Assembly (NCBI GenBank): GCA_010909165.1
Contig: MU008217.1
Coordinates: 124,001-188,000 of the forward strand
Length of the DNA stretch: 64,000 nucleotides
Reading direction: 5' to 3'
Source of the DNA: Anthoceros angustus
Taxonomy: Eukaryota; Streptophyta; Anthocerotopsida; Anthocerotales; Anthocerotaceae
Below the pieces are notes generated by a model. That model made no database searches, had not been told where the DNA came from, and saw only the letters and a program-made list of their open reading frames with translations. The position numbers were made by a program, and so were the translations under genes. Positions within the stretch are counted from its first letter, which is position 1. Each line of letters begins with the position of its first letter. Of the stretch, positions 31,325-41,462 are shown piece after piece.

Positions 31325-33885
31325 TCAGAAGCCGACAATGTGAGAGTACTCGGCATACTGCCTCGACTGCAAGCCTATGGGAGCTCGGAGCATCTCATCG
31401 GGAATGGCGAACGCGTCCACCAACTCCCTCGCAGCTCCGCGAACTTCGAAGCTCAGATACTCCACCAGCCTGTGGATCGCTTTGGCCTTGTTTGGGGCCA
31501 CGTAATCTTGGTTACGGTAGGTGCCGATGTCCTTCCAGATGCGGTCCAGAGCGTACAGATCCCGCACGAGCTCCAACACCGCTCGGGCGTTCTTGTCTTG
31601 GCATCTGCAAGCAGAGTTCAGAGCTGGGGGTACATTCTATGCAATCAAAAGCACGCACTGCCGCCGGCTTGGCTTCGGCTAGGCTTTGGCTTGGCTTACT
31701 CTTTGATGGAGTCGTTGAATTTGGCCAGCACCACGGTCTCGATGTGCGACTCCGCCAGCGTCAGTAGGTGGTTCAAGCAGCGGTTCCAAGCCCCGAAGCT
31801 GCCCAGACGAGCCGAGTGCTTCCGCAACCGCAGAGCCGCTGTGTGCAGCAGTCTTGCCGTGCGATACTGGAAATACCACCACAATTTCAGCTCAGGGACT
31901 TGTAATCCGAACAGGATCCAGTAGGATCCGGATCATGGCAATAGAGGCATGCAATTCACAGACCTGGAAGGCGTGCAGCTGGAATTCAGGGTCCCGAAGA
32001 TGGCCTTGCCCCTCCCTGTGCGTTGCCACCGGGTTCGTCTGAGACAGGTACGTTGCCATGGACTCCCTCAGGTAGTTCCATGTTACAGACAGTGCTCCGC
32101 CTTTGAACTTAAGCTTGTACTGCTTCAGCAGATCTGCAGCAACCTGGGTGAGCAGGCTTGGCCCATAGTCAGTCCACTCCTCATCTGGAGCTGCAAACCC
32201 AACCCAGCAATGATGCAGCAACTTTCACCTGCTGCAGTAGCACAGTGTTGTCTCCCTCGAAGGTTTGGAAGATGTCATGGTCGTTGCGAAGAACTCCAAA
32301 CCGATTCACTGCAGCGTAACCGTGCCCACCACAGGACTCCCTGCACACGTTCAAAGACTTGGCAGTGTACGAGGTGATGTAGGCTTTCAGGCCAGCAGAC
32401 AGGGCATGGACGTCTGCAATGGTGTCATCGTCATGCGTCTTCTTCATCTCTGCGTACTGATTTATCAAGTACTGTGTAGCAAAGTGGAATGCATAAACCG
32501 ACGCCAGCATAGGCATCAGCTTCTGCTGCTGGGACTGGTAGTCCAGAATGCTGATCTCTGGCTGATTGGGCGGCCCGAACTGCTGCCTCATGAGCGAGTA
32601 TCTGATGGCAATGGTGGAAGCTGCTTTCAAAACTCCCACGGACCCGTACGCCAGGCCCACTCTCCCTCCAACAAGCTCCCCCAGAGTCGCAGCAAACCTT
32701 TTGCTCACAGTGGGAAGACTGCTGGTGTACTCTCCGTCCCGGGAAACGTCCCCGAACCTGTTCAGAAGATTGTCCCTGGGTATGCGAACATCGTGAAACC
32801 GTAGGGCTCCGTTGTCCACCCCGTTCAGCCCAACTTTATACCCGCAGTCCCGAATCTCCACTCCAGGGAGAGTTGTATGATCTGCTAGGCTCCGGATGGG
32901 GACAATAAAAGCATGCACACCCATGTCTGTGTCCACATGGGAATCGGGGGAGGGCAGCTTCAGCCTGGCAAACACAGTAGCAAACTTGCCGTGCACCGCA
33001 GCATTCCCAATCCACCATTTGGTGGCACCTTCGTTTGGTGTGTTGATGACAAACTCATCAGTCACTCTGTCGAACGTGGCTGTGGTTTGAAGACCTTGGA
33101 CATTCGATCCTGTCAAAGGAGCAGGCATCAAGCACTGATACAAGCTAATTCAACCCCCTTCAGGTCACATAACATGCCTCAGCTTAGTCATCAACCAGAA
33201 AAGAGGAAAACGTGAAAGAAGGCACGCAGCAGGTAGAAGCTGGCTAGCCACCGTGATGTAGTTCAGTCATTGCAAAGCATCCGGGATAATCCAAGTTAGA
33301 AATGCCTTCCAGGTACTTCTGCCTGTGCTTCTCCGTGCCCAAATTTATGACACTTCCTCCCCACAAGCTGCATCCACAAACCTAGTCAGTCACTTCAGCA
33401 GACTGTCCGTGCACCAGCCCAAATATCAGACACAAAGAAGAACAGGAATTTCAGTAAGCCCCCTACCTGAACTGCACTCCCAGCTTGATGCCAAGGGAAA
33501 GATCAACGTAACCCACCGCTTCTGTCACCACAAAATACCTTGCGGGATCTTCAAGTAAGTACTCCATTGGACTTATGCCAGCTTCCTTAACAATGGCTGT
33601 GAGCTGCCGCATTGTCAACTCTCGGTGTTCATCCTTACTGATTTCTACAGGCGTTTGCAGCTCTGGTCGTTGGATGAAGAAATTGAATATCCTCTCCCTA
33701 TCCTCCAAATAACCTCCAGCCATATAAGCAGACAATATTGAGACACTCACAGGGCGCTTCACAAGCACCTTCGCACAAACTTCCGCATGAAGCTGCCCCT
33801 CTCTCACAAAGGACACTGCTCCCAAATGCGCTGCCAGGCTATGAAGCCGTCTTTTCACAGCTTCCTGCTCGTAGGAGCCTTCCAT
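31325..33885 (-). CDS. ACX2: Acyl-CoA oxidase, ACX2-type, peroxisomal
   Basis: Six exons on the minus strand (33885-33467, 33367-33252, 33109-32229, 32143-31964, 31866-31700, 31604-31325) sum to 2,043 nt, 680 residues, close to the 692 of Arabidopsis ACX2. It catalyses the first beta-oxidation step, FAD-dependent oxidation of long-chain acyl-CoA to trans-2-enoyl-CoA with release of H2O2. Residues 13-21, RLHSLAAHL, form a PTS2 (R-L-x5-H-L) for peroxisome import. Further markers are the [12 protein letters not shown] flavin-site block, [39 protein letters not shown]-type block ([14 protein letters not shown]) and [12 protein letters not shown] with the catalytic Glu. The C-terminal [20 protein letters not shown] is specific to the ACX2 branch. 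Its stop lies 200 bp upstream of the KAPA synthase start, same strand. Confidence 0.96.
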
Positions 33886-33942
33886 CTAATATCCGTTACG
33901 TAATGCAGACGGTACTTCAAACAACCTGCTTGATCGTTCCAG

Positions 33943-34632
33943 TTGCCACTCCAGCACGGTGCACCGCCTTCTGCAAATGGAAGCCGAGTTGGATCAGAAC
34001 TTCATCAGTATCCCTTCAGCAATGAGGAACCCAACAAAAATTCCGTGACCAAGAACCACTACTCTGCGCATCCTGGAGTACAGCATTCCTCACAATTCAA
34101 TTCCCCTTTACGAGGCACCACTGACAGAAATCCATCCCAGAAATTGAAGGATATGCAGCGCGCGCAGTTGGTAAAGATGCTATCAGACTGCCTGCATCTT
34201 CTATCCCACAAGGTGAAGAGAGCTCAATCCGCAATTCACCGTGCTTCTAGCTACGAGCAGGAGTGGATTCGGAAAAGGCGAAATTGGAGAAGGCACTTCA
34301 CCTTATCTCAGAAGAACCCAGCAAGGCCGCCCGCACCAGACCGTGGCGTGGTGCCACTGGGAAGAATTAAGTGCGATCGAGCAATCAAATCCAACAGTCT
34401 GGAGTTTGAAAAAGCAAAGCGCAATTGGTGCTTGCAATCGAGCTTGGAAGGCAGACGAGGCCCTGCCGAATGGACCTCGCACACAGTTGCCCAAGGGAAG
34501 CCAAGGCCGGGAGAGGAGGAGGCAAAGAAGACGAAGAAGACTGAAGGCCACCGCCACTTCGCGCATGCTGCGGGCCTACGCCGAGCCACCTCATTGTCTT
34601 TACGCCAAGCTTTTATCCCAGGATGGGTTTGA
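33943..34632 (+). CDS. Possible uncharacterised basic protein, divergent from ACX2
   Basis: A 229-codon open frame starts 58 bp upstream of the ACX2 start on the opposite strand. It is rich in Lys, Arg, Ser and Gln, with a potentially helical segment QRAQLVKMLSDCLHLLSHKV. No domain is recognised. Plausible protein-like stretches also appear in the other two frames towards 34639 (EKALHLISEEPSKAA; a C-terminus ending LLSQDGFDE), so either an intron or frame decay may be present. It could also be chance coding in a promoter region. Confidence 0.3.
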   Translation: MPLQHGAPPSANGSRVGSELHQYPFSNEEPNKNSVTKNHYSAHPGVQHSSQFNSPLRGTTDRNPSQKLKDMQRAQLVKMLSDCLHLLSHKVKRAQSAIHRASSYEQEWIRKRRNWRRHFTLSQKNPARPPAPDRGVVPLGRIKCDRAIKSNSLEFEKAKRNWCLQSSLEGRRGPAEWTSHTVAQGKPRPGEEEAKKTKKTEGHRHFAHAAGLRRATSLSLRQAFIPGWV

Positions 34633-34639
34633 CGAGTAA

Positions 34640-35554
34640 CGCGTTATCCTATAAACTCGCCACCTACCCATTTGTTTCCATTGATGTACTACCTGTAAAT
34701 AGGTGAATATACATCTTTAGTCTCACCATCTCCCAAGCTTATAGGGCTGCCACACTTTGCGTAGCAGCATAGCCATGAAGCCCCTCTTCTGTAATTTGTG
34801 CACGGAGCCTCTCCTTCTCCGAAACTGGGGTCCTGTAGGAACACTTGACTTGCACACGCCACGCCTGCAGTAGGCTGTCGAGGGAGACTATATGTCACGA
34901 CACCCACTTCTCGTTGCATAGTATCGCAGAGACTCAAGGCTTCCTGTCCCTGTTCAAGCTATCTCGGAGTTCCACGTCACCGCTAGACATCTGTTAGGCA
35001 CTCCTGGTGCCTTCCAACCTGCCACACTGTTGCAGCTCATGTACGTATGTTCTTGTACATATGTATGTGCAAACATGAGCTTGAAGCCCTGCTTCCGTAA
35101 CTTGTGCATAAAGCCGCTTCCCTCCTCCCCAAGTTCCAACCGAGCGAACCGTGGAATTTATTCAACGGCTGTCGTTCCACTTATCCATTTATACCATTGC
35201 TCATTGAAGGGAGTAGGCTCGGGCGGCACAATGACAGTGGTTTTCCATTTAGATGGGTCCCAATTGGAGGGGGTGGACTGTATGTACATACATACATAAT
35301 ACGATTTGTTGGGCGATTTTGTACTTCCACTGGATCGTCATAGCAGGCAGTTGGGCCGGGCCTGGTAGCGAAGACGACAGCTTGTGACTCCCGCCTCCTC
35401 CCCGGGGTGACGGTTCGGTTGTTTCTGACTAGAGGACATGGTAACGTCAATTTGGAATTCAAATATACTTCAGACTAGAGGACATGCTGTTGCTGACCAA
35501 GAATTCACGTCACGTGCGTGCTCTTATGCAATCTTGTAGGATCAATCCAAGTCT
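34640..35554. other. Intergenic region between ACX2 side and ARP9
   Basis: No gene is seen. It contains pyrimidine stretches and short TACATA runs (35036-35070, 35280-35305). It probably holds the ARP9 promoter and perhaps a 5' exon. Confidence 0.5.
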
Positions 35555-38500
35555 ATGCTGCCGTCTCAGGTGATGGCAGAAAGAGGCGCTGATTTTGTGG
35601 TTATCAACCCAGGTCAGGATCTTTCTTTCATGTGGCTACTTGATTAGAGGTTGTATCAGCTCGTGAGCTTTGTGTTTTTGACAGTATGTGGACCACAGGT
35701 TCTGCCAATGTCAGAATAGGCCTGGGATCTGCACAGGCTCCCGTGTCTGTGCCTCACTGTGTTGCGCACATTGCCAAAACCTCCTCTCCGCCCTCCTCTC
35801 AATTTCCTGGGGGAGCTGTTCCCGACCGTCTGGTTTGTAAACTTCCACACTTTGTCGTCCTGCACTGCTATGTTTCTAGCTGCCTGTCATTTATGCCCTC
35901 TCCGGTTGATAATCCAGTTTCAAAGCACAGCTCTCTCTGAATCAAGATCGGCCGAGCGGGAAGCTGTCTGTACGAGGGTAGGTTCCTTCTCTACTTTGAG
36001 GCGGGACTGTGGATACGGGTGCTGCACGCATTAGGGCAAGATTGTCACTCTATGGTCTCGTTAAGTTTTGAGAGTTCGTTTGTTGACTTTCTGATCATCT
36101 CAGATGTTGTATAGGTGGAAGAGGACCTTGATCTCGAACCGACTGCATCTGAGGAATATGCACCACGACCCTTGGAGGTGAGGTCCATGACAGGATAGTA
36201 CGTGAAAAGTGCATTGCATCAAGTAAAGGACAACAACCAGATGTATCCAATGCATGGAAGATGCTTTTGGACTTGAATTCCTCAAGAGGGTTTTGTTGGC
36301 CCTGTTGATTTTCTTGAGTCTGGAATTTGGCAGGTCAACGGCAATGACAGAGGAGGCTCCGGAAGGATTGTAGAGGAGAGTATTTTCGCATTTTCCTGGA
36401 CAGATGTGAGGATGCCCGACAGGGACGCGAATCTGCCTGATGTAGATATGGACACACGGATTAGAGATAATGACGAATACAAGGCTAGATGTGCTGAGGG
36501 AAACAGCAGTATTGCAACTGAGCCTAAGCATGAAACTGGCTCAGAACGGTCTGTTTATTGCAGAAGGCATATTTATGGGGAAGAGGCTCTCAGAATTCCC
36601 ACAGGTGAACCTTACATTCTTCGCAGGCCAATGTGCAGGGGACGACTGAACATAAGCCAGCTCTACTCTATTCAACAGGCACAACCTGCATACCCTTTGG
36701 CTTCTCTGTTGTGCACACATTATGCTAAATCCAAATCTACTTAGTGTGCAATCAAATGGTCAGAAGGTTAAGTCCTCCTCAACTGAAGGCTTGCTGTGTG
36801 GATCTGGTAGGTCTGTGATGATCTCTTCCTAATCTGGGACTGGGTTCTAACTTTCAAGCTTAGTCTGACAGCGAAGGAGCGCCAGAAGCTGGCTGTGGTA
36901 CTAGTGATTCCCGAAACGCTTGACAACCGTGGTGAGACTTATTAGTACAAGCCGTCCTCATATTGAGTCTCAGCTCCATAAAGAGTGTGCCTTTCCTTCC
37001 AGCTTTGTAATTTGGTGGAGCTCTGGACTTTTCTTTTGGTACCAGTTTATAGATGTCTGAGTTCTTGTATTCCATTACTTGTTGAGTTATCAAGGTAGAC
37101 TCTCTGACTTTTTAGATTGTGGCTGACAGAGGTGAAGGAGATGATGACGGTGCTGTTGAAAGACCTGCAATTCAGTTCTGCTGTAGTTCTCCAGGTATCT
37201 CTTTTCTACAAGATTCAAAGTGATCCCTGGCATATGATTATCCTGCTTTGTAGCAACCGAATTGAGTACTTTCAAAGCTTTAAGGTCTTTAATGATCCAG
37301 GAATGCCTGGCTACCACATTTGGTAACGGACTATCTTCAGGGTGTGTGGTCAACTTAGGAGCCCAGGTGACTTCTGTTATGTGTGTCGAGGTAAGCCAGG
37401 ATGCATTCCAGTTCATGTCTGCTGTTAACTTGTGACATTGCCAGACAGGTCTTGTTCATGATCCATCATCAAACTTGTGCAGGACGGACTGGTTTTCCCT
37501 TCATCACAGGTCACTCTGCAGTTTGGAGGAGAGGTAATTCAAGAGAACACATTTGCCATAAAGTATCATGGGCAACTTCTGATCTTTTCTTCCCAGGTAT
37601 TTGATGGTTCAATGACACATGTTGGGTTGTAATTTGCAGGATGTATCCAGATGCCTGCTTTGGGTTCAGGAGAGATGGCGAACCTGGCCACCTGTGAAAA
37701 CTGATCCACTACATGACCCTTTATCGATGCTGCTGCTAGACCAAATTAAGGAGACAAATTGTGTTCTAGCTGTATGTATTCCTGAACTCTCTATTGTGAA
37801 TTTTGGTGCGTGTGATCATCTTCTGCATCTGCTCGATCTCTTGATTGGTTGACTGGGTCAGGGAGGAGATCATACCACTGTCATCAAGCTGCCGGACCCA
37901 TTAGCAGGGAATCCAAGGCGTTACTTTCATGTGACACTGACAGCCTTAAATGTAAGTAATGACCCACTTTGCAACCAGTTTGGACATCTCTTTGTATATA
38001 ATCTTGAGATGATGCTGCTGATCCTCACCACGCAGATTCCTCCATTGGGAATGTTCTATCCGGCCCTGCTTACTCCTGAAGAATATATGCCGCTAACGCG
38101 GCCCTGGTACAGTCTCGTATATCGTTAGCTCCTGTAGTCTGGTGATGATACAGAGTTGCTGGTCACATTAAGGTGGGAAGCTTTTTCACTCGCATAGGTG
38201 ACATGAACTTGGGATTGTGATTCTAGGTATCACATAGACCATGAGGATACTTTGGATGATTTATCTCTGGAGACCTCAAAGAAGTCGGATGGAGGCGATG
38301 TAGGGCTCTGGAATAACATGGGTGGTAGTCATATCCCCTCAGATCAATCCTCAGTGAACATACCAAGGGCCGGGAAGTCTAGCTCGTCAGGTGGGTCAGA
38401 TAACTCCCCACACATGGTCAGAGCGAAGCCTGGCATTTCGACCTGTACAATGAGTTTGTCACAAGCCATTATTCACAGTATCCAGTCTCTAGGTAGGCGG

Positions 38501-39383
38501 TTGTAGTGACCTCTTGAGCCTTTTTATTTTTCTTCTTGCAAGAAACCAGCTCTATGTGATGTAGGCAGGCCTGATATATGGCAGTTGACTTTGCCGCTTT
38601 TACAAAGGAACTGGGTGTGGGCTGGATTCACATGTTCGTTTTCTTGTAGGTCGTCCCGATATGTACAAGAAAATGTTCACAAGCCTGCAGCTCGTAAGTG
38701 GACTTGTGCTGGGATTGCAATATCTTATGGCTGAAATATTTGCTGCAGGCATATCGAACATGACCTCAATGTTGAAATGTGTAGGTCGGTGGTGCTGCTT
38801 TGACGAAAGGCTTGGTAGATGCGGTGGAAGAGAGGTAAATTTGCATGATAACACCTGTCGCAGCCCTAGTACTGCAAGAGCAAGGTGGACAACAAGTCTG
38901 GTTCTGATTGCGTTGGGTTATCGTCTTGGCAGGGTGCTTCATGACATTCCTTCAACCGAGCCTGTAGACACGGTTGAGGTTTGTGCAGCAGAGGAAAACG
39001 TTTCCTTAGGCTTGATGCTGGTGCTACTGGCCTATTTTCTCGTGATTTTGTGCTTACAGTCTTTTTGATGTGATGGCATTCCGTTTGGCTCGCAGGTGTC
39101 GCCGAATCGAATGAACCCCAGTTTTGTGGCTTGGAAAGGAGGATCGGTACAAATCTTCAAAGGACCTTATGTGAGGTTGTATGGCTTGTGTTATACTTTG
39201 ATGTTGAACTTTGGGCGACTGCAGGTACTTGGAGTGTTGGACTCTGCCAGGGACACGTGGCTACAGAGAGAGGACTGGTTGGAGGGAGGGGTGCATGTTG
39301 GATGCTCGCGGAAATACAAGGACTCGCATGCCCAACAAGCTCAAGCTTTCTGGTATTCCTCGCAGTTTGAGCAGCAACAATGA
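35555..39383 (+). CDS. ARP9: Actin-related protein 9 (plant ARP9)
   Basis: Eighteen exons keep one frame for 631 residues: 35555-35612, 35699-35832, 35918-35977, 36115-36177, 36334-36678, 36811-36931, 37130-37194, 37301-37390, 37483-37533, 37640-37771, 37862-37951, 38036-38106, 38227-38492, 38650-38693, 38785-38834, 38933-38978, 39096-39146, 39225-39383. The N-terminus MLPSQVMAERGADFVVINPG, then SANVRIGLG, is the actin-fold phosphate-loop region as in ARP9. Later markers are DDLFLIWDWVL, VVNLGAQVTSVMCVEDG (second nucleotide-binding loop), RCLLWVQERWRTWP, VGGAALTKGLVDA and the WKGGS/VLGVLD/REDW C-terminal blocks. Plant ARP9 is a plant-specific nuclear actin-related class not orthologous to yeast Arp9; its complex is not settled. 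The intron at 36679-36810 starts with GC instead of GT. A conserved N-terminal exon could lie further upstream. Confidence 0.93.
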
Positions 39384-41383
39384 CAGACTCCGCTTCCTTG
39401 GGTCCAATGGCCCGTGGGCTCGTTCACGCTAATGATTTCAGAAGAGGCATGGGAGTGATGTCTATGTACGACTCCTATGCCTGTAAGAAAGAAAATCACA
39501 GTATGCATGCCCACTGCACTCAACTGGAGCAGCACTGGGGACCAAGCTCGTTGACGTGCCATGTTTGACCTCTCGTCGTGAAAAGGAGTCCTTTCCCCTT
39601 TTGCACTTGCACGACAGCAGCTGCCGCTGCTGTAGAAGTAGTCGATGTATGAATCCTGGTTTAGGCGGGCGCATGATTGAGAGAAAGGCGGGTGCGACTG
39701 TTTGTCATGTTATCCGAATGTACGAGATCCCCTCCTCTCCTCACTGGGGAGCTCGACAGTGCCAGTTTCTGCTTCCAAAACTCTTGGGGAATGTGTGGAA
39801 GCAACAACAGTGACAAGATGCGGCAGGTGGACAGCTCTCACACATGAGGTCAGGTCAGGTGAGTCACAGAGTGCACTGCAAATTAATTGCTCTACTCCTC
39901 CAGATGCACATTTGTAGTCTACATACCTGCTGTACATAATGATTCATCCCTGGGTCTGGATTCAACTTTGGCGCACGCGTTGCTGTCAGCAGAATTTGGA
40001 GAGGGGAATGATGTTTTTGGTTGTCAGCCAAGATCAGGCGCCTTCTCAGCCCGGGCTTGAGGAGCGTGTGATTACGTGCCTTTGTTTCGATCGCTCGCCT
40101 GGAATTCTGCAGAGCTCATGCGACCACTGCAGAGCAGCAGGTGACGGACATTGATAGAGGTCTACAGCACAGACTGGGCGTAGCCGAGACAGGAACCGAC
40201 AGACATCCATGAGCCGAAAAGCTTAAAATGACAATTTTGGGAACATGGGAAGCCAGAGAATTGTCAAGTACATGACCAGAACTGTGACCCAACGAGTGTT
40301 TAATGTACATACATACATACATGGGGCACCAACTAAACGTGCGGAAATTATGGAGTTCCGGGCACCAGGGCGCCTGCGCCGGCTCTCGCAGGAGGCGACC
40401 ATAGCAGCAAGCAGGAAAAGGTAACCAAGCTTGCTAGCATCCCCGGAGCTGCAGCTCCAACTCCAGCAGAACTTGGGACGTGATGAAGGACTTGGTGCCG
40501 TGCCGGAGCTTACCACTCAGATCATGTCTTCTTCTTCTGCTTCTTCTTCTTCTTCTTCTTCTGCTCTCAGACTAGATCGGCACAGTGGCGACTGGACTTG
40601 TCAAAAGTCTATAGACGTTGCTCGCTCCTCAAGATCAGCAACCACTGTGGAAGTCTAAGCTAGGAGGTGAAGGACGGGTGCGGCCAGTGTGTGGAATATA
40701 ACTCTCACATTCACTTCACTCGGTCACCCACTGCGGTAGTGCGACCTGGGATGGGCTTCGCTTCCAAATGACCCACAGCCGACTGGCTGACTGGCTGGCT
40801 GGCAGGAGCAGGCAGGCAGGCAGACAAGACTGGCAAGCAGGCAGGCAAAATTCATTTGGAGCAGCAGCAGCGCTGCCAAAAAAGGTGGTGAGGAGGGAGG
40901 GGTAGGGAATCCGGAGCAACTCAGCGGGTCCCGGACCGGACCGTCTGATGTTCCTCATGTGGACTTTTCTTGCATGCTGCTGGACACTGCCACCTCTCCG
41001 GAGCGAGACACTCGGCCAGCTTCTTCTTCCCTTTCTGCAACACAAAGGAACTAAGAAAATTGAACAAGGAAACAGAAGGATGATGACCGACCAACTAACT
41101 GCATTCAACAAACGACTTGGCAGCTAGCAGAGCGAAACTAGTCTAGCATCTGGAGTATATATCGATCTACATCTACCTAAGTAGCTACATAGAGCAGGAA
41201 GCAAGGAAGGAAGGAAGGAAGGAAGGAAGGAAGGAAGGGAGGAAGGAAGGAAGGGAGGAAGGAAGACAGACAGACAAAGGAAGATTGAAAGAAGTGTAAA
41301 GCAAAGCTCTGAGTGTGGGCGATGGGGCGAGGAGCAGAGAGAAATTGGGGCGATGGGCGGGACGGGGAAAGCGGAGGCTCCGA
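39384..41383. other. Convergent intergenic region between ARP9 and GRF
   Basis: The 3' flanks of two convergent genes lie here. I see a CATA run at about 40307-40322, a (CTT)n run at 40528-40562, a GCAGGCAG cluster near 40800-40850 and a GGAA run at 41203-41265. No gene is supported. Confidence 0.55.
41203..41265 (+). repeat. (GGAA)n tetranucleotide run
   Basis: About 15 GGAA units with two GGGA interruptions lie in the likely 3' UTR of the GRF gene. Confidence 0.9.
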
Positions 41384-41429
41384 CTAGGAAGGCTGCTGGA
41401 GATGGACATTGGGATTGCTACGGAGCAGG

Positions 41430-41462
<33 letters not shown>

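Noticed and set aside
35555-39383. Conventional actin or yeast-type Arp9
   Set aside because: The LGAQVTSV and WKGGS blocks and the insert pattern fit the plant ARP9 class, and the length of about 630 residues is far above actin.
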